Source of the DNA: Chrysiogenales bacterium
GTDB taxonomy: Bacteria > Acidobacteriota > Aminicenantia > UBA2199
Length of the DNA stretch: 8,073 nucleotides
Assembly: GCA_004525465.1 (NCBI GenBank)
Contig: SPCN01000092.1
Location: 1 to 8,073 of the forward strand
Direction of reading: 5' to 3'
The stretch's first letter is position 1; each line of letters opens with the position of its first letter. Position numbers and translations under genes: made by a program. Positions 1 to 6,310 of this stretch are shown here, piece by piece. The notes below the pieces were generated by a model, which made no database searches, was not told the DNA's origin, and saw only the letters and a list, made by a program, of their open reading frames with translations.

Positions 1-1305
1 CGAGCTCAGGTCGTAAAGGGCGATGTAAAAATTCCTGGCCGGCATCAGTTCGCCGATGGTGGCATGGATAGAGCGGAACAGCTGATTCAGATTGATCGCG
101 GTTTGGGCCGATTCCGAGATCTGGTAAATCGCTTTCTGCACTTGCTCAGACCGCTTCCTTTCGGTGATATCCTCACAAACAATGAAGATCGTCGAACGGC
201 CGGCGGTCTGCCGCACAGCCCGGGCCATTTCTTTGGACCAGATCAGGCGCCCGTCCTTATGGATTTTTCGCGATTCCCAGTTAACCACTTCCATGGGGCG
301 CTGCAAACAGGAAGCCAGCTGCCTCTGCACGTCAGGCCGGTCATCCGGAAAAAATACATTGAGGAACGACTGACCGACCAGCTCTGCCGCTGAATAACCC
401 AACTGTTCGCATCCCGAACGGTTGACCGAGAGGACAACACCCTGGGCATCCACGGTGAAGTACATGGAGGGGTTGAATTCATACAGAATCCGGTAGCGTT
501 CCTCGCTGGTCTGCCATTCCGTTTCGGCAATTTCCCTTTCATGAATTTCATGCCGCAACTGCTTTTCCCTTAGCTCGTCTTCGATTTTTTTCTTCTGGAA
601 AAATCGGGAAATCTCAACACTATCGACGATTTTTCCAATTTCGGGGTTCTTCAGCAAATAGGCATCGATGTTGCCGGCAATGCGATCAGGATGAGCCATG
701 ATAAAACGGCAATGGCTATCGCCCTTGGCCTGGCACAAAATTTCCGCGGCCACCAGCGATACCCCGAAGCTCTCCTCGCACCAGCCGGAGGAATAACCGG
801 CATTCATCACGCAAACCGGAAAATCTGGCTTTTTCCCGACCTCCCGCCAAGCATGGGCCTCAAAGGAATAGGGATGATCGTAGATCAGGAAATAGTCCTC
901 ATCGGGGGTGGGATTGCTTTCCGGCAAGATGTCGACCAATGCCCAGCCGGAATGGGCGAAATGAATGGGTCCGGCCGACAACTTGGTAATGGGATCCTTC
1001 AGGTTCATTTTCTGGGCGAAAATCTTGGCATCGGCGCTGCCGATGGCGTGGGCCAGGTCGAAAAGGAGTCCGCGCGCCAGTGATAGCGCTTCCTCTTCGC
1101 TTTTATTGGCATACAGCCGTTTGGCGATCTCGAAAAACTCGACAGACATCGACGCGGCCCGTATCAGGATGTATCTCTGACCACCAATATCGATCATTCC
1201 CCTGGCTGCGTCCTCCACCTTTGTGCTGAAATAGGCTCCGACCACTTCCTGAGCTTTAGCGAAGATCTCGCGAAACTTGCCGGGAACTTTTACAGTTCTC
1301 TTCAT
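1..1305 (-). CDS. Sensor protein, XylR_N/V4R - PAS - GAF (C-terminus outside window)
   Basis: The reverse strand is open without a stop from the ATG at 1305 to the window edge, giving 435 residues of an incomplete protein. Residues about 25-120 resemble the XylR_N domain, and about 135-205 a V4R domain (YSSGW at 171-175, then EILCQAKGDSHCRF at 188-201). A charged, probably helical linker (about 235-265) leads to a PAS domain (about 266-385, ending in the usual EDITERK), and the start of a GAF domain follows (about 390 on, with MPARNFYIALYD). C165, C191 and C199 have the 26- and 8-residue spacing of the zinc cysteines of phenol sensors such as DmpR/MopR, as I remember them. The ATG at 1305 is the only usual start before the in-frame stop at 1330-1332; the ribosome site is weak. 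No signal peptide or membrane segment is visible, so it is probably a cytoplasmic ligand sensor. The output domain (histidine kinase, GGDEF or other) lies outside. It is divergent from the nucleoside operon, which it might regulate; that is inference. Confidence 0.87.
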   Translation of the reverse strand, partial: MKRTVKVPGKFREIFAKAQEVVGAYFSTKVEDAARGMIDIGGQRYILIRAASMSVEFFEIAKRLYANKSEEEALSLARGLLFDLAHAIGSADAKIFAQKMNLKDPITKLSAGPIHFAHSGWALVDILPESNPTPDEDYFLIYDHPYSFEAHAWREVGKKPDFPVCVMNAGYSSGWCEESFGVSLVAAEILCQAKGDSHCRFIMAHPDRIAGNIDAYLLKNPEIGKIVDSVEISRFFQKKKIEDELREKQLRHEIHEREIAETEWQTSEERYRILYEFNPSMYFTVDAQGVVLSVNRSGCEQLGYSAAELVGQSFLNVFFPDDRPDVQRQLASCLQRPMEVVNWESRKIHKDGRLIWSKEMARAVRQTAGRSTIFIVCEDITERKRSEQVQKAIYQISESAQTAINLNQLFRSIHATIGELMPARNFYIALYDLSS

Positions 1306-1424
1306 AAGCCCAATCTCATGGGCAAATATTCAGAAAGGCCAAGAATTGAAGTTTGGTATCGATCTTTCATTTTTTGCCGGCGTCTCCCCCAATAATTAGG
1401 ACACGTATTTAGTCACACTTTATT

Positions 1425-1453
1425 AGTTTAGCAACTTTAAAATGATTTTTCAA
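1425..1453 (-). promoter_or_regulatory. Possible promoter for the minus-strand sensor gene
   Basis: Read on the minus strand, TTGAAA (1453-1448), a 17-bp spacer and TAAACT (1430-1425) form a plausible sigma-70-type promoter. It would leave a leader of about 110 nt before the ATG at 1305. A weaker overlapping option is TTGCTA with 17 bp to TAAATA a little further downstream. AT-rich DNA yields such matches by chance, so this is only a candidate. Confidence 0.3.
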
Positions 1454-1476
1454 GTCGGCTCAACCATAATGGCCTG

Positions 1477-1490
1477 GTGGCCCTGGCCAC
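1477..1490. repeat. GC-rich perfect palindrome between the divergent genes
   Basis: GTGGCCCTGGCCAC reads as GTGGCC-CT-GGCCAC, an exact inverted repeat in an otherwise AT-rich spacer. It lies within a cluster of three TGGCC words (1470-1488), about 40 bp upstream of the -35 box of the cdd promoter. No T-run follows on the plus strand, so it does not look like a terminator. It could be a regulator-binding site for the divergent promoters. Confidence 0.4.
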
Positions 1491-1527
1491 GCATTTGCGA
1501 TAAATATAAAATTCGCCTGTCTTTTTC

Positions 1528-1556
1528 TTGATTTATTTCCAGCGCTGCATTAGAAT
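1528..1556 (+). promoter_or_regulatory. Likely sigma-70-type promoter of the nucleoside operon
   Basis: TTGATT (1528-1533), a 17-bp spacer and TAGAAT (1551-1556) match the -35 and -10 consensus at 4 of 6 and 5 of 6 positions with optimal spacing. Transcription would start near 1563, about 33 nt before the cdd ATG. It is the best forward promoter upstream of the operon. Confidence 0.6.
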
Positions 1557-1595
1557 TTGCAATTGCGCCCCTGCCAACAGGCGCGCCGGAGGAGC

Positions 1596-1991
1596 ATGGC
1601 GGATAAAAAAGAAGAATTGCTGGCCGCGGCCAGGAAGGCGCGGAAAAATGCCTATGCCCCCTACTCCCAATTCCACGTGGGCGCGGCCGTGCTCGGCGCC
1701 GGCGGCAGGATCTTCAGCGGCTGCAATGTGGAAAACGCCTCGTTCGGGCTGACCTGCTGCGCCGAGCGCAACGCCATTTTCGCCATGGTCGCCGCCGGTG
1801 AGAGGGAGATTCGCGAGATCCTGGTCATCGGCGAGAGCGAGGAGTTTCTCCCCCCCTGCGGCGCCTGCCGCCAGGTGATCGCCGAGTTCGCAACGCCGCC
1901 GACAGTGGTGCACATGTGCAACCGCCAAGGCCAAAGCCGCGACACCACCGTGGCCGAGCTGGTGCCGTTTATCTTTCACCTGAAAAAATAA
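1596..1991 (+). CDS. cdd: Cytidine deaminase
   Basis: The 131-residue protein has the length of the small homotetrameric zinc cytidine deaminases (Bacillus Cdd type), which convert cytidine and deoxycytidine to uridine and deoxyuridine in the cytoplasm. The zinc site is complete: C55-A-E57, with E57 as the proton-shuttling glutamate, and PPCGAC with C88 and C91. The nucleoside-binding NVENAS motif is at 44-49 and the N-terminal YAPYSQFHVGAA block at 20-31. I chose the ATG at 1596 because a strong GGAGGAG lies directly before it, though the spacing is short, and because MADKKEELL is a normal family N-terminus. The frame also opens at a TTG at 1557, but that would add 13 unlikely residues and starts only one base after the -10 box. 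It is the first gene of the operon. Confidence 0.95.
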   Translation: MADKKEELLAAARKARKNAYAPYSQFHVGAAVLGAGGRIFSGCNVENASFGLTCCAERNAIFAMVAAGEREIREILVIGESEEFLPPCGACRQVIAEFATPPTVVHMCNRQGQSRDTTVAELVPFIFHLKK

Positions 1992-2034
1992 ACATGGGTT
2001 TCACTATATTTATATATAAAAGAGCAAGGACAAA

Positions 2035-2865
2035 ATGATTGATCTGGACAAGGAAACATTGGCCAAAATGATCGACCACACCGAGCTGAGCGCCCACTCC
2101 GGCGAAAAAAAGATCGCCAACCTGTGCAGCGAAGCGCGCAGCTTCGGTTTTTACACTGTATGCATCAACGGCGCCTACACCCGTTTCGCCGCGGAAAAAC
2201 TCCAGGGCAGCGGCGTCCTGGTCTGCAGCGTGGTCGGATTTCCGCTCGGGGCCGGAACCAGCACCGCCAAAACCTTTGAAGCCCGCGAAGCGGTGGGCAA
2301 CGGCGCCGCCGAGATCGACATGGTGGTCAACGTCGGCGCCCTGCGCGACAAGAGACTGGACCTGGTCCGCGACGATATCGCCAGCGTGGTGGAAGCCAGC
2401 CGGCCCGCCTTGGTCAAGGTCATCCTGGAGACCTGCTTCCTGACCGACGAGGAGATCGTCCGCGGCTGCGAACTGTCGGTCGAAGCCGGGGCCAAGTTCG
2501 TCAAGACTTCGACCGGTTTCGGGGCCTTCGGCGCCTTCCCCGACCACGTGCGCCTTATGCGCCGGACGGTGGGTCCCGACATCGGCGTCAAGGCCTCGGG
2601 AGGCATCCGCAATTTCAAGGACGCCTGGCGGCTGATCCGGGCCGGCGCTTCCCGTTTGGGGGTGAGTTCCAGCGTGGCCATACTGGAAGGACTTTCCCTC
2701 TATAAATTCGCCCCGGCCGCCTGGCTCGAGGAAGAGATACCCTGCCACTTCTGTCCCTCGCGCTCAGCCAGTCTCGACAAGCAGCCCAAGGCCGTTTACG
2801 CCTATTACAAAAAGAAATGCCTGACCTGCCCGCACCTGGAAAAATTCAATAAATTCTACGAATAA
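2035..2865 (+). CDS. deoC: Deoxyribose-phosphate aldolase with C-terminal four-cysteine extension
   Basis: This class I aldolase cleaves 2-deoxyribose-5-phosphate to glyceraldehyde-3-phosphate and acetaldehyde. The TIM-barrel core (about 1-225) carries the family marks: IDHTEL at 13-18, EIDMVVN at 93-99 with D96, the Schiff-base lysine K157 in FVKTSTGF, the second catalytic lysine K186 in VKASGGIRN, and a phosphate-binding LGVSSS at 208-213. The protein is 276 residues, whereas most bacterial DeoC proteins are about 220-260. The extra tail (about 228-276) contains C237-x2-C240 and C262-x2-C265, a pattern typical of a zinc ribbon or another metal knuckle. The ATG at 2035 has AAGGA four bases upstream. 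It follows cdd by 43 nt of very AT-rich DNA and precedes the oxidoreductase by only 10 nt, so its acetaldehyde product and the next enzyme are probably linked. Confidence 0.95.
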   Translation: MIDLDKETLAKMIDHTELSAHSGEKKIANLCSEARSFGFYTVCINGAYTRFAAEKLQGSGVLVCSVVGFPLGAGTSTAKTFEAREAVGNGAAEIDMVVNVGALRDKRLDLVRDDIASVVEASRPALVKVILETCFLTDEEIVRGCELSVEAGAKFVKTSTGFGAFGAFPDHVRLMRRTVGPDIGVKASGGIRNFKDAWRLIRAGASRLGVSSSVAILEGLSLYKFAPAAWLEEEIPCHFCPSRSASLDKQPKAVYAYYKKKCLTCPHLEKFNKFYE

Positions 2866-2875
2866 TGGAGAAAAG

Positions 2876-4645
2876 ATGAACGGTTGGATGGGAAAAATAG
2901 CCAAAATCGATCTCGGCAGCCTGGAGCAGGAAACCGTAGCCATCGACGACGAAATGCGCCGCCGCTATCTCGGCGGCCGCGGGCTGGGGGTCAAGCTGTA
3001 CACCGACCTGTGCTCAGCCAAGACCGATCCTTTCGCCCCTGACAATGCCCTGATCTTCATGACCGGGCCATTGACCGGCACGGTGATGACCTCGGGCCGC
3101 TACGCGGTCGTTTCGCGCTCGCCACTGACCGGGACCATCTGCGACTCCAGCTCGGGCGGCAGCTTCGGCGCGGTTCTAAAGAGCGCCGGGCTGGACGGAC
3201 TGGTCATTCAGGGCCGGGCCGACCATCCCGTCTACCTCTACGTCCATGACGGCGGCATAGAAGTCCGCGACGCTTCGAGCTTGTGGGGCTTGAACACTCA
3301 GCAGACCCAGAAAGCGATCCAGGAGCAAACCCCGGCAAAAACTTCGGTGGCCTGCATCGGCCCGGCCGGAGAAAACCGGGTGGCGTTCGCGGCCATCATG
3401 AACGACAAGGACCGTGCCGCCGGCCGCGGCGGCATGGGTGCCGTCATGGGCGCAAAAAACCTGAAAGCTATCGCCGCCTCCGGCAGCCAGACTGTGGCCA
3501 TCGCCGACCCGGAAGGGTATAAGGCCATGAATGCGCGCATCGAGCGCATCGTCGATAAGAACCCGGTGACCGGCAAATCGCTGCAGGTCCTGGGCACTTC
3601 GGTGCTGGTCAATATCATCAACGCCCATGGTATGTTCCCGACCGAAAATTTCCGTCGCGGCATGTTCAACGACGCCGAGGGCACCAGCGGCGAAAAGATC
3701 GCCGAATCGCTGCTGCAGCGCCAAAGCGCCTGCTACAAGTGCCCCATCGGCTGCGGCCGCACCACTCGGACCAAAAACAAGCACGGCGAAGGGCCGGAAT
3801 ACGAAACTGTGTGGGCCTTCGGAGCCCAGTTGGGGGTCAGCGACCTGACCGCCATCACCGAAGCCAACTACGCCTGCAACGAACTGGGCCTCGACACCAT
3901 CACCATGGGCAGCACCATCGGCTGCGCCATGGAACTTAGCGAGACCGGGGCCTGGAAGGAAAAATTGGACTGGGGCGATGCAAGCAAACTTCTGGCTTTA
4001 GTGGAAGACACTGCCTACCGCAGAGGGATCGGCGCCGAACTCGCGCTGGGCTCCAAGCGTCTGGCCGAAAAATACGGCCGTCCGGAACTGGCCATGCAGG
4101 TCAAGGGCATGGAGATCCCGGCCTATGACCCGCGCGGCGTCCAGGGCATGGCCCTGAGCTATGCCACTTCCAACCGCGGCGGCTGCCACATGCGCGCCTA
4201 TATGATATCCCCCGAGATCCTCGGCCACCCGGTTTTCCTGGACCGTTTTTCAACCGTCGGCAAGGCCGAGATCGTGGCCCTGTTCCAGGATATTTCCGCC
4301 CTGGTGGATTCAACCGTGCTCTGCCGCTTCCTGCAAATCGCCATGGGCATCTCCACTTTTACCGAGATGCTGCGCACGGTCACCGGCCTGGACTTCAGCG
4401 ACGAAGAGCTGTTGAAGATCGGCCGCCGCATCTACACGCTGGAAAGGGTATTCAACAACCGGGCCGGTTTCAGCCGCGGTGACGACACCCTGCCGCCGCG
4501 CTTTTTCAATGAAGAACTCCAGACCGGGTCGTCACGTCACCGCGTGGTGCGCCTTGAGGAAATGCTCGACGACTATTATTCAGTGCGCGGCTGGGACAAG
4601 GAAGGCGTGCCGCTGCCCCGGACCCTGGCGGAACTCGGATTATAA
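2876..4645 (+). CDS. Aldehyde:ferredoxin oxidoreductase (AOR family, tungsto-/molybdopterin)
   Basis: The 589-residue protein has the full AOR family architecture. The N-terminal pterin-binding domain has YLGGRGLGVKL (31-41), TGPLTGT (63-69), SGRYAVVSRSPLTG (73-86) and GRGGMGAVMGAKNLKA (183-198). The [4Fe-4S] ligands are C286-x2-C289-x3-C293, with C483 as the likely fourth ligand. Active-site blocks GPEYET (306-311), YDPRGVQG (417-424) and NRGGCHMR (433-440) are present. Such cytoplasmic enzymes oxidise aldehydes to carboxylic acids with a bis-pterin tungsten (sometimes molybdenum) cofactor and pass electrons to ferredoxin; the reverse reaction is also known. Members differ in substrate (AOR, FOR, GAPOR, WOR types), and sequence alone does not settle it. 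Placement directly after deoC suggests acetaldehyde. Glyceraldehyde-3-phosphate, the other DeoC product, is a weaker alternative. ATG 2876 has GGAG at 2867-2870. The gene looks intact. Confidence 0.93.
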   Translation: MNGWMGKIAKIDLGSLEQETVAIDDEMRRRYLGGRGLGVKLYTDLCSAKTDPFAPDNALIFMTGPLTGTVMTSGRYAVVSRSPLTGTICDSSSGGSFGAVLKSAGLDGLVIQGRADHPVYLYVHDGGIEVRDASSLWGLNTQQTQKAIQEQTPAKTSVACIGPAGENRVAFAAIMNDKDRAAGRGGMGAVMGAKNLKAIAASGSQTVAIADPEGYKAMNARIERIVDKNPVTGKSLQVLGTSVLVNIINAHGMFPTENFRRGMFNDAEGTSGEKIAESLLQRQSACYKCPIGCGRTTRTKNKHGEGPEYETVWAFGAQLGVSDLTAITEANYACNELGLDTITMGSTIGCAMELSETGAWKEKLDWGDASKLLALVEDTAYRRGIGAELALGSKRLAEKYGRPELAMQVKGMEIPAYDPRGVQGMALSYATSNRGGCHMRAYMISPEILGHPVFLDRFSTVGKAEIVALFQDISALVDSTVLCRFLQIAMGISTFTEMLRTVTGLDFSDEELLKIGRRIYTLERVFNNRAGFSRGDDTLPPRFFNEELQTGSSRHRVVRLEEMLDDYYSVRGWDKEGVPLPRTLAELGL

Positions 4646-4661
4646 ATTGGCCGGGAAGATC

Positions 4662-4934
4662 GTGGTCAAGTTTTACGGGCTTTTGCGCCGCCAGGTGCAG
4701 CCCCCGGTACTGGAAATTTCGACCGCTGAACTCAATATTTTGCAACTGCTGCAATTGGCGGAGCGCAGAACCGGGCAAAATTTCCTGGATGAACTGCTTG
4801 ATCCTGAAAAAAAGCTGCTGACCGGGACCATCATCCTGGTCAACGGCGAGAATATCCGCCTGAAACAGAACCTGGAGACGCGGGTCAGCGGCGGCGACAC
4901 CGTCGACCTTTTTTCCCCCGCCGGCGGCGGCTGA
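4662..4934 (+). CDS. MoaD/ThiS-like sulfur-carrier protein, probably for the AOR cofactor
   Basis: This small protein (90 residues from GTG 4662) has a ubiquitin-like pattern. It opens with the strand VKFYGLLRR, contains TIILVNGENIRLKQNLETRV (the usual turn before the last strands), and ends in DTVDLFSPAGGG with the C-terminal glycines that MoaD and ThiS proteins use to carry thiocarboxylate sulfur. Family knowledge: MoaD delivers sulfur for the dithiolene of molybdopterin or tungstopterin, and moaD-like genes often sit next to AOR genes. The start is uncertain. GTG 4662 has a weak GGGAAG before it, and an in-frame TTG at 4647 would add five residues and complete the first beta strand; no ATG is available nearby. 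The reading frame also runs upstream inside the AOR gene, but that part is a shadow. ThiS is a less likely identity given the neighbour. Confidence 0.82.
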   Translation: MVKFYGLLRRQVQPPVLEISTAELNILQLLQLAERRTGQNFLDELLDPEKKLLTGTIILVNGENIRLKQNLETRVSGGDTVDLFSPAGGG

Positions 4935-4964
4935 GGCATCCCCGGGTCGGGACAGCGAGGTAAC

Positions 4965-6302
4965 ATGGCAAACGGAATGTATGAGATCATTTCAAAGAAA
5001 CGGGACGGCCAGGAATTGGAGCGGGAAGAGATTGCTTTTGTGATCGCAGGCTATGTTAAAGGGGAGATCCCGGATTACCAGGTCGCGGCCTGGCTGATGG
5101 CAGTGTATATCCGCGGCCTGAGCGAGCGCGAACTGGCCGACCTGACCGAGATCATGCTCGATTCCGGCGATCGCATTCCCCTGGACGCAGTGGACGGCAA
5201 AAAGATCGACAAGCACAGCACCGGCGGCGTCGGCGACAAGATCAGCTTCGTCGTGGCGCCGCTCGTGGCCGCCTGCGGAGTGCACGTACCCATGCTTTCC
5301 GGCCGCGGCCTCGGCCACACCGGCGGCACCCTGGACAAGCTGGAAGCCATCCCGGGCCTGAATGTCTTTCTCGAAGCCGCCCGGTTCCGCGAGGTCCTGG
5401 CCTCGACCGGCATGGTCATCTGCGGCCAGACCGAGAACATCGTCCCGGCCGACAAGAAGCTCTATGCCCTGCGCGACGCCACGGCCACGGTCAGCTGCCT
5501 GCCGCTCATCGCCTCCTCGATCATGAGCAAGAAACTGGCCCTGGGCTCGGACGGCATCGTCCTGGACGTGAAAACCGGCAGCGGCGCCTTCATGAAAGAC
5601 GAGAAGGACTCGCTGCGCCTGTGCCAAACCATGGTCGCCATCGGCGAAAAAACCGGGCGCCCCACCCTGGGCATCATTTCCAGCATGGACCAGCCCCTGG
5701 GCCGGGCCGTGGGCAACAGCCTGGAGATCATTGAATCCATCGAAGCCCTGAAAGGCAAAGGCCCTGAGGACGTCATGGAGGTCACCTACGCATTGGGCTA
5801 CTGCATGCTTTTGGCCGCGGGACAGAAAATAGACTATCCGCAAGCGCTCGATAAATTCAGGGAAGCCATCGCTTCCGGCCTGGCCCTGGATGTTTTCAGG
5901 CGCTTCATCGCCGCCCAGGGCGGAGACCCCGGGGTCTGCGACGATTATTCCCTGCTGCCCGCCGCCCGGGAAAAGATAGAATTCACAGCCCCGGTTTCCG
6001 GATATATCGCGCGCATCGATTCTTTTGCCATAGGCATGGCCGCCATCGACACCGGCGCCGGGCGCCGTAAAAAAGAGGATGCCATCGCCTACGGCAGCGG
6101 ATTCGTCTTCCATGCCAACTTGGGCGACAGGATCGAAAAAGGCCAACCGCTGGTAACCATTCACAGCGATCGCCCGGAAAAAACGCCGGCGGTCCTGGAA
6201 AGGCTGGGCGAGGCGATCAGGATCGAAGCACAGCCCGTGGCCCGGCCGAAAATGGTTTTGCATCTGGTGGACAAGGAGGGGGTCAGGCCCTGGCCCTATT
6301 AA
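4965..6302 (+). CDS. pdp: Pyrimidine-nucleoside phosphorylase
   Basis: The 445-residue protein belongs to the thymidine/pyrimidine-nucleoside phosphorylase family. It splits uridine, deoxyuridine or thymidine with phosphate into the base and (deoxy)ribose-1-phosphate. Visible marks are the phosphate-binding KHSTGGVGDK (83-92), the family signature SGRGLGHTGGTLDKLEAIPG (112-131), base-contact residues R170, S185 and K189 in YALRD and SSIMSKK, a second domain with DVKTGSGAFM (201-210), and a C-terminal GAGRRKKED region (364-372). Motifs such as PADKKLYALRD, SSIMSKK and ALKGKGPED resemble Bacillus Pdp more than E. coli DeoA, so broad pyrimidine specificity is likelier than strict thymidine specificity. 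ATG 4965 has GAGG four bases upstream; an internal Met at residue 5 is a possible alternative. The product sugar-1-phosphate needs a mutase before DeoC can use it. Confidence 0.95.
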   Translation: MANGMYEIISKKRDGQELEREEIAFVIAGYVKGEIPDYQVAAWLMAVYIRGLSERELADLTEIMLDSGDRIPLDAVDGKKIDKHSTGGVGDKISFVVAPLVAACGVHVPMLSGRGLGHTGGTLDKLEAIPGLNVFLEAARFREVLASTGMVICGQTENIVPADKKLYALRDATATVSCLPLIASSIMSKKLALGSDGIVLDVKTGSGAFMKDEKDSLRLCQTMVAIGEKTGRPTLGIISSMDQPLGRAVGNSLEIIESIEALKGKGPEDVMEVTYALGYCMLLAAGQKIDYPQALDKFREAIASGLALDVFRRFIAAQGGDPGVCDDYSLLPAAREKIEFTAPVSGYIARIDSFAIGMAAIDTGAGRRKKEDAIAYGSGFVFHANLGDRIEKGQPLVTIHSDRPEKTPAVLERLGEAIRIEAQPVARPKMVLHLVDKEGVRPWPY

Positions 6303-6310
6303 GCACTTTG

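Noticed and set aside
64..1180. Several plus-strand reading frames opposite the sensor gene (64-393, 691-1083, 965-1180)
   Set aside because: The minus strand is one continuous frame with recognisable V4R, PAS and GAF motifs, and the plus-strand products resemble nothing known.
1557..1595. Upstream TTG start extending cytidine deaminase by 13 residues
   Set aside because: It lies one base after the -10 box and has no ribosome site, while ATG 1596 has GGAGGAG before it and gives the normal family length.
1974..2020. Possible internal promoter between cdd and deoC (TATATT at 2005-2010, repeated TTTCAC)
   Set aside because: The -10-like words are good, but no -35 box lies at acceptable spacing; the AT-rich stretch alone explains the match.
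1969..2748. Long minus-strand frame opposite deoC, and similar long frames opposite the AOR and pdp genes (3176-3784, 4992-6263)
   Set aside because: GC-rich codons in the real genes make the antisense frame open by chance; products are low-complexity and without family motifs.
4479..4661. Longer version of the MoaD-like protein starting at 4479 inside the AOR gene
   Set aside because: The extra residues are an out-of-frame reading of the AOR C-terminus, and the ubiquitin-like fold starts only at the VKFYG strand.
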